A DNA stretch of 64,000 nt from JALOAT01 sp041685115. Lineage in GTDB: Bacteria; Pseudomonadota; Gammaproteobacteria; Thiohalomonadales; Thiohalomonadaceae. Made by a program: the position numbers and the translations under genes. The DNA is taken from assembly GCA_041685115.1 (NCBI GenBank), contig JAWLGK010000005.1, positions 62,001 to 126,000 of the forward strand, written 5' to 3'. Under the pieces are notes generated by a model. That model was not told the origin of the DNA. It saw only the letters and a program-made list of their open reading frames with translations, and made no database searches. Positions within the stretch are counted from its first letter, which is position 1. Each line of letters begins with the position of its first letter. This document shows positions 1 through 10,580 of the stretch, one piece after another.

Positions 1-789
<789 letters not shown>

Positions 790-811
790 GTGTCTGTCCT
801 CTAGAGGGCGA

Positions 812-1348
812 TCAGCGCATCAGCTCGGAGCCGAGCTTGTCCAGCCGGCTTACGGCCGAGCCGTCGATGACCATGTCGCCCGCGCGAATGATGGCGCCGC
901 CCAGCAACGACCCGTCGACTTTGACGTTCAGGCTGATTTCACGACCCAGGCGCTTCTTGAGAGCCACCGCCAGTTCTTTCTTCTGGCTTTCGGTCAGTTC
1001 CATCGCCGTGACCACTTCCGCCTCGAGCGTGCCTTCGGCCTGCGCACGTTCGATCTCGAAGAGCGCCGCGATCTCGGGCAGCAGATTCAGGCGGCCGTTG
1101 TCGGCCAGCACCCGCACCATGTTCTTGCCGGCATCGTTCATCTTGTCGCCGCAGACGGCGAGGAAGATGTCGATGACCTGCTCACCGGTGAGGCGCGGGC
1201 TGTCGATGACCTTTGCCATTTCGGGATCGGTAGCCACGGCGGCGGCCAGTCCCAGCATCTCGGACCAACGCTTCAGGTCTTTCTGCTCGGCAGCGAGCTT
1301 GAAGACAGCCTGGGCGTATGGGCGCGCAATCGTCGTTATCTCAGCCAT
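812..1348 (-). CDS. atpH: ATP synthase F1 subunit delta
   Basis: A 178-residue protein beginning MAEITTIARPYAQAVF, the typical N-terminus of the OSCP/delta family, and ending in the conserved LDGS(L)LGG...SRLDKL-type C-terminal region. Delta sits on top of F1 and links it to the peripheral stalk made of the b subunits. Its length matches the family (about 177 residues). It lies between atpF (11-base gap) and atpA and is surely co-transcribed with them. Confidence 0.97.
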   Translation of the reverse strand: MAEITTIARPYAQAVFKLAAEQKDLKRWSEMLGLAAAVATDPEMAKVIDSPRLTGEQVIDIFLAVCGDKMNDAGKNMVRVLADNGRLNLLPEIAALFEIERAQAEGTLEAEVVTAMELTESQKKELAVALKKRLGREISLNVKVDGSLLGGAIIRAGDMVIDGSAVSRLDKLGSELMR

Positions 1349-1359
1349 TGCCGCTGACC

Positions 1360-1830
1360 TCAGATTTGTGCCACGAGGTCTTTGAGCATCGACTCGTGGG
1401 ACTTGGCGTCGATCTCCTTGCGGAGAACCTTACCGGCGCCAGCCACGGCGAGCGATACCACCTGGCCGCGAAGTTGTTCCTTGGCGCGGAACACTTCCTG
1501 CTCGATTTCCGCGTTGGCGGCCGCTTTCAGGCGGTCACCCTCGGAGCGAGCGGCGTTCTTCGCGTCATCGATGATCTCGTTGGCGCGCTGCTCGGCCTTG
1601 GCGATGATCTCGGCGGCACGGTCGCGCGCCTCGTGGATCACCTCGGCGGCGCGCTTTTCGGCGAGCTCCTGCTGGTGCTTGCCACGTTCGGCAGCGGCGA
1701 GGCCATCGGCGATCGTGTTCTTGCGTTCGTTGAGTACGTTGATGAGCGGAGGCCACACGTACTTCATTACGAACCAGACAAACACGAAGAATGCGATGGA
1801 CTGACCGATCAGCGTCAGATTGATGTTCAT
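1360..1830 (-). CDS. atpF: ATP synthase F0 subunit b
   Basis: A 156-residue protein with a single N-terminal membrane helix (about residues 5-26, starting MNINLTLIGQSIAFFVFVWF) followed by a long charged alanine/glutamate-rich helix typical of the b-subunit dimer that forms the peripheral stator stalk. Length equals the E. coli b subunit (156). It follows atpE in the operon, and there is only one b-type gene here, so the stalk is expected to be a homodimer. Confidence 0.97.
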   Translation of the reverse strand: MNINLTLIGQSIAFFVFVWFVMKYVWPPLINVLNERKNTIADGLAAAERGKHQQELAEKRAAEVIHEARDRAAEIIAKAEQRANEIIDDAKNAARSEGDRLKAAANAEIEQEVFRAKEQLRGQVVSLAVAGAGKVLRKEIDAKSHESMLKDLVAQI

Positions 1831-1894
1831 AGTCGCACCTCGTGCTGTGTTACACGGACGGGAAGTCTTGACGTATCGTCAAGAAGGAGAGGCC

Positions 1895-2131
1895 TTAGCC
1901 TCCGACCACCGCGAACAGCACGTAGAAGGCGATACCGACCGCGATCATCGGCACGGCGTCCACCAGACCCATGATGATGAAGAACTGGGTGCGGAGCAGC
2001 GGGATGAGCTCGGGCTGGCGGGCAGCGCCGTCAAGGAAACGGGCACCGAGGATGGCGATGCCGATGGAGGCGCCGAGGGCACCGAAGGACAGCATCAGGG
2101 CGCCGGCGATGTAGATCAGGGCTTGTTCCAT
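1895..2131 (-). CDS. atpE: ATP synthase F0 subunit c
   Basis: A 78-residue hairpin proteolipid with two membrane helices joined by the polar loop ARQPEL (about residues 37-42). The ion-carrying carboxylate is Asp58 within MGLVDAVPMI, equivalent to Asp61 of E. coli. I see no sodium-site pattern, so proton coupling is the likely mode. The protein forms the rotating c-ring. It lies 47 bases downstream of atpB and 64 upstream of atpF. Confidence 0.98.
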   Translation of the reverse strand: MEQALIYIAGALMLSFGALGASIGIAILGARFLDGAARQPELIPLLRTQFFIIMGLVDAVPMIAVGIAFYVLFAVVGG

Positions 2132-2178
2132 TGTTCTCTCCTACAAGTTTTTAGAAGTGATTAATTACGAAACCGAAA

Positions 2179-3048
2179 TCAGTGGTGTTCGGCGTGGGCC
2201 ATATCCAGGTACACGATGGTCAGCGTCATGAAGATGAACGCCTGCAGGGTGATGATCAGGATGTGGAAGATGGCCCAGCCGAGCTGCAGCACGCCGCCGA
2301 ACAGGCCGAGCGCCCAGCCCGCGCCGTACATGAGCGCGATCAGGATGAAGATCATCTCGCCGGCATACATGTTGCCGAACAGTCGCAGGGCGAGCGAAAT
2401 GGGGCGCGCCAGCAGCGAGACACCTTCGAGAATGAGATTGACGGGGGCGAGCCACTTGGGGAACGGCTGGAACGCCAGTTCAGCCGTGAAGCCGCCGAGG
2501 CCCTTCACCTTCACGCTGTAGTAGAGGATCAGCCAGAACACGGCGATGGCCATGCCGAAGGTGATGTTCGGGTCGGTGCTCGGCACGATCTTGAAGTAGA
2601 CGTGGTGCGGGTCCATGCCCAGGAAGGTCGCCCCCACCCACGCGGCCGCTTGCGGCAGCCAGTCGATGGCGATGAGGTCCATGAAGTTCATGAGGAAGAC
2701 CCAAACGAACACGGTCAGCGCGATGGGCGCCACGATGTCGTTCTTGCCCGAGAAGGAGCCGCGCACGCTGTGATCGATGAATTCGACGATCCACTCGACG
2801 AAATTCTGCAGCCCGGTCGGCACACCGGCGCTGGCCTTCTTGGCTGCGGCGCGGAACACGAAGAAGAAGATCAGGCCGAGGACCAGCGACCAGGCCATGG
2901 AGTCCACGTGGATGGCCCAGAAGCCCATTTCCTTGGCTTCCGCGGCGGTATGGGCGAAGCCCCAGTGACCGTCGGGGAACTGACCATAGGTCAGGTTGGT
3001 GAGGTGGTGTCTGATGTAGTCTGATGAAGTCAGCGTGTCAGTCGCCAT
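2179..3048 (-). CDS. atpB: ATP synthase F0 subunit a
   Basis: The 289-residue product starts MATDTLTSSDYIRHH at an ATG at 3048; the frame is open further upstream, but that part overlaps atpI and does not resemble the family. Several membrane helices are visible. The essential half-channel arginine is Arg222 in LALRLFGNMYAGE (Arg210 in E. coli). Subunit a conducts protons against the c-ring. The start overlaps the end of atpI by 19 bases, which suggests translational coupling. Confidence 0.97.
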   Translation of the reverse strand: MATDTLTSSDYIRHHLTNLTYGQFPDGHWGFAHTAAEAKEMGFWAIHVDSMAWSLVLGLIFFFVFRAAAKKASAGVPTGLQNFVEWIVEFIDHSVRGSFSGKNDIVAPIALTVFVWVFLMNFMDLIAIDWLPQAAAWVGATFLGMDPHHVYFKIVPSTDPNITFGMAIAVFWLILYYSVKVKGLGGFTAELAFQPFPKWLAPVNLILEGVSLLARPISLALRLFGNMYAGEMIFILIALMYGAGWALGLFGGVLQLGWAIFHILIITLQAFIFMTLTIVYLDMAHAEHH

Positions 3049-3434
3049 TTTTTCTTCCCAGAAACGAATGCCGTAGAAACCAGTTGTGCAGCCAGGCCAA
3101 CCAAAAACCCCAGCATGAGGGGCAATGGCGGCAAGCGCAGGACCCCGAAGCCCACAGCGAACAGGCCGATGGCCGTCGCCAGGCGGGAGATCGCGGTCCC
3201 GTAAATCAATGCGGCATTGGCGGCGGGGTTGGCGCCCGTCCGCTCGGCGCGTCGCGTGGAACGGATGAGGATCAACGTCCCGGCGATCGCAATGAAGCCG
3301 CCGTAAAGCACCGCCCCGGCGGTCACTTGCCCATACAGAAAATAGGTGATGCCGGCCGCGGGCAGCAGCATCAGTGCCTGGATCAGGAGCAGTCTGCGAG
3401 TGTATTGCCGCAGCTGGGCATGCTCGATGCTCAT
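3030..3434 (-). CDS. atpI: ATP synthase accessory subunit I
   Basis: A 134-residue membrane protein with about four hydrophobic helices, starting MSIEHAQLRQYTRRLLLIQAL, in the position where atpI normally opens the proteobacterial atp operon. AtpI-family proteins assist c-ring assembly and are non-essential in several bacteria. The family is poorly conserved, so the assignment rests on topology and position immediately before atpB more than on motifs. Confidence 0.88.
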   Translation of the reverse strand: MSIEHAQLRQYTRRLLLIQALMLLPAAGITYFLYGQVTAGAVLYGGFIAIAGTLILIRSTRRAERTGANPAANAALIYGTAISRLATAIGLFAVGFGVLRLPPLPLMLGFLVGLAAQLVSTAFVSGKKKWRLTR

Positions 3435-3524
3435 GCATACCTCGTCGGTTCACGGAACCGCGCGACGACAGACATTCAGACTCAGTCTGGAATACGACCG
3501 GGGGTCAGCCTTTGAGCGGCGCGG

Positions 3525-3553
3525 AGTATATCGGCGGCCATTCCGAGGGTCAA
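3525..3553 (-). promoter_or_regulatory. Probable sigma70 promoter of the atp operon
   Basis: On the minus strand there is a -35 TTGACC, a 17-base spacer and a -10 TATACT, placed about 90 bases before the atpI start. This is the best sigma70 match in the parB-atpI gap and points into the atp operon. Confidence 0.7.
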
Positions 3554-3626
3554 GGAACTTGCGAATATCCTGATAAAGTGAACTTCGCGAGATCGTCCGA
3601 CCGCGCCTTGTAACGACAGTACGTCC

Positions 3627-4490
3627 TTACTCGTCCCGGATGTGCGCGAGGATGCCGTCGAGCTCGTCCAGGGTGTTGTAGTGGATCACCAGCTTGCCCT
3701 TGCCCTTGCTGTCCTGGATGGCGACCTTGGCGCCGAGGCGCTCGGAGAGGTCCTGTTCCAGGCGGCGCACGTCCGGGTCGACCTTCGGGGGCGGTGCGGT
3801 CTTCGGGCCGGACTGGAGCTGGCGCACCAGGCGTTCGGTCTCGCGCACCGACAGGCCCTTGGCGACCACCGTGCGGGCGGCTTGGCCCTGCAGGTCGCCC
3901 TCAAGGCCCAACAGGGCGCGGGCGTGGCCCATCTCGATGTCGCCGTTTTCCAGCAGCCGTTTCACGTCCTCGTTGAGGCTCAGCAGGCGCAGCAGGTTCG
4001 ACACCGCGGCGCGCGAGCGGCCCACGGCGTCGGACACGGCCTGGTGGGTCATCTGGAATTCCTCGATGAGCCGGTGCAGGGCGTGGGCCTCTTCCATGGG
4101 ATTGAGGGCCTCACGCTGGATGTTCTCGATGAGCGCCATGGCCATGGCGGCGTTGTCCGGCACGTCGCGCACCACGGCGGGGATCTCGTGCAGCCCGGCC
4201 ATCTGGGTGGCGCGCCAGCGGCGCTCGCCGGCGATGATCTCGTAACGTCCGGCGGAGATCGGCCGCACCACGATGGGCTGCACCACGCCCTGGGCGCGGA
4301 TGGAGGCGGCCAGGTCTTCGAGGCTTTCCGGGTGCATGTCCACGCGCGGCTGGTAACGGCCGCGCTGGATCACATCCACGGGGAGATTGCGGAGCTCGCC
4401 CTCGACGGGCGCTTCGGGGGACAGGTCGGCGCCGTGACCGAGCAGGGCGTCGAGTCCGCGTCCGAGACCGCGTTTTTTTCCTACAGCCAT
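3627..4490 (-). CDS. parB: Chromosome partitioning protein ParB
   Basis: A 287-residue chromosomal ParB. The N-terminus carries the conserved RGLGRGLDALLG stretch. The CTP-binding region holds GERR at 88-91 and ENIQR at 122-126. A helix-turn-helix covers about 146-168, and a C-terminal dimerisation domain follows. ParB loads at parS sites as a CTP-dependent sliding clamp and works with ParA to segregate origins. Two perfect parS palindromes lie in recF, about 15 kb away in this window. The gene follows parA by 8 bases. Confidence 0.98.
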   Translation of the reverse strand: MAVGKKRGLGRGLDALLGHGADLSPEAPVEGELRNLPVDVIQRGRYQPRVDMHPESLEDLAASIRAQGVVQPIVVRPISAGRYEIIAGERRWRATQMAGLHEIPAVVRDVPDNAAMAMALIENIQREALNPMEEAHALHRLIEEFQMTHQAVSDAVGRSRAAVSNLLRLLSLNEDVKRLLENGDIEMGHARALLGLEGDLQGQAARTVVAKGLSVRETERLVRQLQSGPKTAPPPKVDPDVRRLEQDLSERLGAKVAIQDSKGKGKLVIHYNTLDELDGILAHIRDE

Positions 4491-4498
4491 GGTGTTCC

Positions 4499-5284
4499 TC
4501 AGACGGCGACGGCCGCACGCTGGCCGCTACGGCGCAGGATCTCGCCGGCGAGGGCGAGATAACTGATGGCGCCGCGCGAGGTGCGGTCGTAGGTGATGAC
4601 GGGCAGGCCGTGACTGGGCGCCTCGGCGAGGCGCACGTTGCGCGGCACGATGGTGCGATAGACCTTGTCGCCGAAGTGCTGGAGCAGCTGGGCCGAGACG
4701 TCGTTGGCCAGGTTGTTGCGCGGGTCGTACATGGTGCGCAGCAGGCCCTCGACCTCGAGCTTCGGATTCACCGAGCCACGGATCTGGTTCACGGTATCGA
4801 GCAGCGCACTCAGGCCTTCCAGGGCGTAGTACTCGCACTGCATGGGGATGAGCACCGAGTCCGCCGCCACCAGGGCGTTCACGGTGAGCATGTTGAGCGA
4901 TGGCGGGCAGTCGATGAGGATGAAATCGTATTCATCGCGCACCGGCTGCAGGGCCTCGCGCAGGCGGCGCTCGCGGTTGGGCAGCTGCAACATCTGCACC
5001 TCGGCGGCGGTGAGGTCGCCGGTGGTGGGCACCATGTCGTAACCGGCCTTTTCGGCGCGCACGATCACCTCGCGCGCAGAGGCCTCGCCAAGCAGCAGGT
5101 CGTAGCTGGAGCGCTCGAGGGCATGGCGATCCACGCCGCTACCCGCGGTGGCGTTGGCCTGCGGGTCCATGTCGATCACCAGCACACGGCACTTGGTCGC
5201 GGCCAGCGAGGCGCCGAGATTGATGCAGGTGGTCGTCTTGCCGACGCCGCCCTTCTGATTGGTTACTGCGATGACCTTGCCCAT
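4499..5284 (-). CDS. parA: Chromosome partitioning ATPase ParA (Soj)
   Basis: A 261-residue deviant Walker A ATPase with KGGVGKTT at residues 11-18 and the DMDPQANAT segment after the second strand. I chose the ATG at 5284 (MGKVIAVTNQKGG), the usual family N-terminus; a TTG at 5293 would add three residues and overlap the rsmG stop. ParA binds DNA non-specifically and is displaced by ParB-parS complexes. It is embedded in the mnmG-rsmG-parA-parB run. Confidence 0.97.
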   Translation of the reverse strand: MGKVIAVTNQKGGVGKTTTCINLGASLAATKCRVLVIDMDPQANATAGSGVDRHALERSSYDLLLGEASAREVIVRAEKAGYDMVPTTGDLTAAEVQMLQLPNRERRLREALQPVRDEYDFILIDCPPSLNMLTVNALVAADSVLIPMQCEYYALEGLSALLDTVNQIRGSVNPKLEVEGLLRTMYDPRNNLANDVSAQLLQHFGDKVYRTIVPRNVRLAEAPSHGLPVITYDRTSRGAISYLALAGEILRRSGQRAAVAV

Positions 5285-5289
5285 GGCAC

Positions 5290-5928
5290 TCAACCCTCTT
5301 CGCCCGCGGGTGCGATGCGCACCAGATGACGGGCGCCTTCCAGACCGGGCACGTGCAGCTCCACCACGTCCTGCACACGAAAGCCCGGCGGAATGGCCGC
5401 CAACTCGTCGCGCGGATAGGCGCCCTTCATGGCGAGAAAGCGACTGTCGGCGCCGAGCAGGTGCCCGGAGGTCGCGAGCATATCAGCAAGCGTGGCGAAC
5501 GCGCGAGTTACCACCGTGTCGCAGGGTGCGGGCGGGCGGTACTGTTCGGCGCGGGCGTGAACTACGTCAAGGTTGTGCAGCTGCAGCTCTGCGGCGGCCT
5601 GCACGAGAAAACGCGTCTTCTTGCCGTTGCTGTCGAGCAAGATGAAATGCCGCTCCGGACAGACGATGGCGAGGGGAATGCCCGGCAGCCCCGCCCCGGT
5701 GCCCACGTCGCAGATGCGCCCGCCGTGCAGGTAGGGGGCGACGGACAGGCTGTCGAGCAGGTGTTTTTCGATCATCTCCGCCGGGTCACGCACGGCGGTG
5801 AGGTTGTAGGCACGGTTCCACTTCACCAGCAGGGCCACGTAGGCCATGAGCCGGTCGAGGGCGGCGGTGTCCAGCGGCACGCCGAGCTGCGCGGCGCCGG
5901 TGGTGAGGCGGGTGCGATCGTCTTTCAT
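5290..5928 (-). CDS. rsmG: 16S rRNA (guanine527-N7)-methyltransferase
   Basis: A 212-residue class I methyltransferase (GidB). The SAM-binding loop DVGTGAGLPG lies at about 74-83 and the family motif WNRAYNLTAVRDP at 37-49. It methylates G527 of 16S rRNA; loss gives low-level streptomycin resistance in several bacteria. Its ATG at 5928 overlaps the mnmG stop by four bases (ATGA), so the two are translationally coupled. Confidence 0.97.
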   Translation of the reverse strand: MKDDRTRLTTGAAQLGVPLDTAALDRLMAYVALLVKWNRAYNLTAVRDPAEMIEKHLLDSLSVAPYLHGGRICDVGTGAGLPGIPLAIVCPERHFILLDSNGKKTRFLVQAAAELQLHNLDVVHARAEQYRPPAPCDTVVTRAFATLADMLATSGHLLGADSRFLAMKGAYPRDELAAIPPGFRVQDVVELHVPGLEGARHLVRIAPAGEEG

Positions 5929-7808
5929 GCGCTGCGCCGCTCCGTTTTCTTAAGGTGCACCAGCAACAGGGAGAGGGCCGCCGGGGTCACGCCCGGGATG
6001 CGGCCGGCCTGACCGAGGGTCAGCGGCCGGTGGCGCGCCAGTTTTTCGCGCACCTCGGCGGACAGGCCCAGTACGTCGGCGTAATCCAGCTCGGACGGAA
6101 GCACGGTCTCCTCGTGGCGGCGCTGACGGGCGATCTCGGTCTCCTGGCGCTCGATGTAACCGGCGTACTTGGCCTGGATCTCCACCTGTTCCGCCGCCTG
6201 CGGGTCGTCCAACGCAGGGCCGGCGCCGGGCAGGGCCGTGAGCGCGGCATAGCTGATCTCGGGCCGCGCCAGCAGTTCGGCGAGGCGGTATTCGCGGGCC
6301 AGCGGTTGGCCCGTGAGCTCGGCCACGGCGGCGGCCAGCGGCTGGCCAGGCCGCGCCCAGGTGTCGCGCAGGCGCTGCTGCTCGCGGGTGATGACCTCGC
6401 GCTTTTGCTCGAAGCGGGCCCAGCGTGCGTCGCCCACCACGCCCAACTCACGGCCGATGGCGGTGAGGCGCAGGTCGGCATTGTCTTCCCGCAGCATCAG
6501 GCGGTACTCGGCGCGGCTGGTGAACATGCGATAGGGCTCGCTGGTGCCGCGGGTGATGAGGTCGTCGACCAGCACACCGAGATAGGCCTGGTCGCGGCGC
6601 GGGCACCAGGGCTCTTGTTCGAACACACGCCGGGCGGCGTTGATGCCGGCCAACAGGCCCTGCGCCGCGGCCTCCTCGTAACCGGTGGTGCCGTTGATCT
6701 GACCGGCGAAGTACAGGCCTTGCAGGGCGCGGGTCTCGAGGCTGGGTTGTAGGTCGCGGGGGTCGAAGAAGTCGTATTCGATGGCGTAACCCGGGCGCAC
6801 GATGTGGGCGTTCTCAAGGCCGCGGATGGAGCGCACCAGGGCGTACTGCACATCGAAGGGCAGGCTGGTGGAGATGCCGTTCGGATAGATCTCGTGGGTG
6901 TCGAGGCCCTCGGGCTCCAGGAAGATCTGGTGGGTTTCACGCTCGGCGAAGCGCACCACCTTGTCCTCGATGGACGGGCAGTAGCGCGGCCCGACACCTT
7001 CGATACGCCCCGCATACATGGGCGAGCGGTCCAGGCCGCCGCGGATGACGTCGTGGGTAGTCGCGTTGGTATGGGTGATAAAGCACGGCACCTGGCGCGG
7101 GTGTGCGGACGGGTCACCCAGAAAGGAGAACACGGGCGCCGGCGTATCGCCGTATTGCGGCGCCATGATGCTGAAGTCGATGCTGCGCGCGTCCAGGCGC
7201 GGCGGCGTGCCGGTCTTGAGCCGCGCTACCCGCGGCATGAGTTCGCGCAGGCGCCGCGCCAGGGCGTTGGCCGGTGGGTCACCGGCGCGGCCGCCCTCGT
7301 AGTTGGCCTCACCGATGTGGATGCGTCCCGCCAGGAAGGTGCCCACGGTGAGCACCACGCTGGTTGCGGCAAAGCGCAGGCCCATGCGGGTGACCACGCC
7401 GGTGACCCGGCCGCCCTCCACCGTGAGGTCTTCCACGGCCTGCTGAAACAGCGTGAGATTGGGCTGGTTTTCGAGCAGCGTGCGGACCGCCTGCCGGTAG
7501 AGGGTGCGATCGGCCTGGGCGCGCGTGGCGCGCACCGCCGGGCCCTTGCTGGCGTTGAGGATGCGGAACTGGATGCCGGCGTGATCCGCGGCCTCGGCCA
7601 TGGCGCCGCCGAGCGCGTCCACCTCCTTCACCAGGTGCCCCTTGCCGATGCCGCCGATGGCCGGGTTGCAGCTCATCTGCCCCAGGGTCTCGATGTTGTG
7701 CGTCAGCAGCAGGGTGCGCGCGCCCATGCGCGCGCTGGCAAGCGCGGCCTCGGTGCCGGCGTGGCCGCCGCCGATGACGATGACGTCGAAGCGATTCGGG
7801 TAGTTCAT
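5925..7808 (-). CDS. mnmG: tRNA uridine-34 5-carboxymethylaminomethyl modification enzyme MnmG
   Basis: A 627-residue FAD protein (GidA), close to the 629 of E. coli. The dinucleotide-binding motif VIGGGHAGTEAA begins near residue 11. The family signature CNPAIGGIGKGHL is present around residue 47. With MnmE (12526-13875 here) it installs the cmnm5 group on the wobble uridine of several tRNAs, using methylene-THF, glycine, FAD and GTP. It is the first gene of the run into rsmG, parA and parB. Confidence 0.98.
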   Translation of the reverse strand: MNYPNRFDVIVIGGGHAGTEAALASARMGARTLLLTHNIETLGQMSCNPAIGGIGKGHLVKEVDALGGAMAEAADHAGIQFRILNASKGPAVRATRAQADRTLYRQAVRTLLENQPNLTLFQQAVEDLTVEGGRVTGVVTRMGLRFAATSVVLTVGTFLAGRIHIGEANYEGGRAGDPPANALARRLRELMPRVARLKTGTPPRLDARSIDFSIMAPQYGDTPAPVFSFLGDPSAHPRQVPCFITHTNATTHDVIRGGLDRSPMYAGRIEGVGPRYCPSIEDKVVRFAERETHQIFLEPEGLDTHEIYPNGISTSLPFDVQYALVRSIRGLENAHIVRPGYAIEYDFFDPRDLQPSLETRALQGLYFAGQINGTTGYEEAAAQGLLAGINAARRVFEQEPWCPRRDQAYLGVLVDDLITRGTSEPYRMFTSRAEYRLMLREDNADLRLTAIGRELGVVGDARWARFEQKREVITREQQRLRDTWARPGQPLAAAVAELTGQPLAREYRLAELLARPEISYAALTALPGAGPALDDPQAAEQVEIQAKYAGYIERQETEIARQRRHEETVLPSELDYADVLGLSAEVREKLARHRPLTLGQAGRIPGVTPAALSLLLVHLKKTERRSA

Positions 7809-7833
7809 GGCAGTCCGGATTCAGGGGGCGCGT

Positions 7834-7863
7834 ATTTTACGCCGCGGCGTCCCGGCGCACCAA
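7834..7863 (-). promoter_or_regulatory. Possible sigma70 promoter of mnmG-rsmG-parA-parB
   Basis: On the minus strand, TTGGTG, an 18-base spacer and TAAAAT lie about 25-55 bases before the mnmG start. The -10 is good and the -35 moderate. No better candidate was seen in the gap. Confidence 0.4.
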
Positions 7864-7936
7864 TCGGCGCCCGTGACGCCTCCGAAGGGAGTCTCCTAAG
7901 ATCCGATCAGGCACGGCTTTTCGCGGAGCTTTCATC

Positions 7937-8335
7937 ATGGCCACCGACGCTGACCCCATTGTCGGCAACTGGTATCGACACCTCGACAAGGGCTATCGCT
8001 TCGAAGTGGTGGCGGTGGACGAAGACGAAGGCACGGTGCAGCTCCAGCACTTCGACGGCGACCTGGAAGCGCTCGACGTCGACACCTGGTACCAGATGGA
8101 CATCGAGCCCACCGAGGCGCCCGAAGACTGGAGCGGACCGGTGGACGACTTCGACGAGGGCGCCCTCGATTACACCGAGACCGATATGGACGAGGACGAC
8201 TGGGCCGAGCCCCTGGGCGAGCTGGAGCGCCCGCGCCGCGGCCCGGGCCGCAAGCCGAAGGGCGACGACGAACTCCAGGAGATCGAAGACCTCGGTGAAG
8301 AGAACTACGGTGAGGAGGGGCGCGACGAGGACTGA
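7937..8335 (+). CDS. DUF6763-like acidic protein of unknown function
   Basis: A 132-residue very acidic protein starting MATDADPIVGNWY. The first 75 residues form a compact region with repeated aromatic and acidic residues (VGNWYRHL, FEVVAVDEDEG, LDVDTWYQMD) that I associate with the gammaproteobacterial DUF6763 family. The second half is Asp/Glu-rich and probably disordered, with a short basic patch (RPRRGPGRKPK). No catalytic motif is visible. Its 3' end overlaps the convergent gene at 8305-8607 by 31 bases. The family name is from memory, so treat it as moderate. Confidence 0.75.
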   Translation: MATDADPIVGNWYRHLDKGYRFEVVAVDEDEGTVQLQHFDGDLEALDVDTWYQMDIEPTEAPEDWSGPVDDFDEGALDYTETDMDEDDWAEPLGELERPRRGPGRKPKGDDELQEIEDLGEENYGEEGRDED

Positions 8336-8607
8336 GCAGCCGTTTGGCGGCAGGCCCGCAGGCGCGCACGCAGATGGTCTTCGAGCCGCCCGAACGCCGC
8401 GTGATCGCTGCAACTTGCCAGCAATTCCGCACCATCCACGTCCAGGGCCAGGCGCTGCCAGCCATCCTCGGTGGCGCATTCCACGGTCAGGTGCCAGGCG
8501 TTGCCGTCCGGTTCCACCTCAAACAGGTAGGCCTCGATCCCCACCGATTCGAGCAGACGGTCTGCGGCGTCCCGCGCGTTGATGAAGGTGAAGGTGTCCG
8601 GGTTCAT
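8305..8607 (-). CDS. Small conserved-looking hypothetical protein
   Basis: A 100-residue frame starting MNPDTFTFINARDAADRLLE. It looks like a folded alpha/beta protein with alternating hydrophobic residues (AYLFEVEPDG, WHLTVECATEDG, LALDVDGAELL) and no membrane segment. I do not recognise the family. It converges on and overlaps the 3' end of the DUF6763-like gene by 31 bases. Codon-position composition looks coding. Its last 10 residues (AAQSSSRPSSP) fall in the overlap and are probably not constrained. Confidence 0.6.
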   Translation of the reverse strand: MNPDTFTFINARDAADRLLESVGIEAYLFEVEPDGNAWHLTVECATEDGWQRLALDVDGAELLASCSDHAAFGRLEDHLRARLRACRQTAAQSSSRPSSP

Positions 8608-8703
8608 GGCTGATGGCTCGCGCTCTCGGCAAACTTAGCAGGTGTACCGCAAGCCTGCGCCGGCGGTTGTTATGATTAGGTGCCCCCGCCACTGAGACCC
8701 GCA

Positions 8704-9603
<900 letters not shown>

Positions 9604-9605
9604 CC

Positions 9606-10580
9606 ATGCCAAGCGCCTTGCTGCGGCGGTGGCGGGAGGCTTGGGCGCGCCGCCGCCATCCGCCTTCCCAGACCGCACAGACCCTCACCCGTCGCCGGGT
9701 CTACATCCTGCCGACCCGCACCGGCTGGCTGTTCGCCCTGGTGCTCATCGCCATGCTCATCGGCGCCATCAACTACGAGAACAATCTGGCCTACGCCCTC
9801 ACCTTTCTGTTGGCCAGCGTGGGCGTGGTCTCGATCCTGCACACCTACCGTAATCTGGGTGGTCTGGGCGTGCGCGCGGGCCAGTGCCGGCCGGTGTTCG
9901 CCGGCGACGTGGCGGTGTTTCCCGTCGCGGTCACGAACGGCGACGCCCAGTCGCGCCTGGCCCTGGAATTCATCCCCGGCGACGGTGAGCCGCGGGTGGT
10001 CGACCTGGCGCCCCGCAGCACCACCTGGATCGAGCTGCACCAGCCCACAGTGCGGCGGGGTCGGCGCCCGCTCGGACGGCTCACCATCTGCACCCGCTTT
10101 CCGCTGGGCCTGCTGCGGGCCTGGAGTCAGGTGCAGCTGCGCCAGCATTGCGTGGTCTACCCGCGCCCCGAGGCCGAGACGGCCCTGCCGCCACCCGCCG
10201 GGGGACGCGGGGCGGGCCACGCCGGGGCGCACGGCGCGGATGACTTCGCCAGCCTGCGCGGCTATCAACCCGGCGACTCCTTGCGGCAGGTGCACTGGAA
10301 GGCGTTGGCGCGCGAGCAGGGCCTGCTCAGCAAGCAGTACTCCGGCAGCGGCGGCGGCAGCGAGCTGTACTTCGATTATGCGAGCCTGCCTGCCCTGGGC
10401 AGCGAGGCGCGCTTGGCCCGGCTGTGCCGCTGGGTGCTGGACGCGGAACGCGCCGGCCTGCGCTACGGCCTGACCCTCCCCGGGGGCACCATCCCCATCG
10501 GCGCAGGACCGCTTCACCAGCAGCAGTGCCTGGAGGCGCTGGCCTTTTTCGGAGGGGTCGATGACAGCGCCAGCGCCTGA
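9606..10580 (+). CDS. DUF58 domain membrane protein
   Basis: A 324-residue protein with two adjacent membrane helices near the N-terminus (about residues 38-80, from TGWLFALVLIAML). A cytoplasmic DUF58 domain follows. Its hallmark LRGYQPGDSLRQVHWKALA lies near residues 218-236. DUF58 proteins accompany MoxR ATPases and TgpA-type transglutaminases; the biochemical role is unsettled. The stop overlaps the start of the transglutaminase gene by 20 bases. Confidence 0.93.
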   Translation: MPSALLRRWREAWARRRHPPSQTAQTLTRRRVYILPTRTGWLFALVLIAMLIGAINYENNLAYALTFLLASVGVVSILHTYRNLGGLGVRAGQCRPVFAGDVAVFPVAVTNGDAQSRLALEFIPGDGEPRVVDLAPRSTTWIELHQPTVRRGRRPLGRLTICTRFPLGLLRAWSQVQLRQHCVVYPRPEAETALPPPAGGRGAGHAGAHGADDFASLRGYQPGDSLRQVHWKALAREQGLLSKQYSGSGGGSELYFDYASLPALGSEARLARLCRWVLDAERAGLRYGLTLPGGTIPIGAGPLHQQQCLEALAFFGGVDDSASA

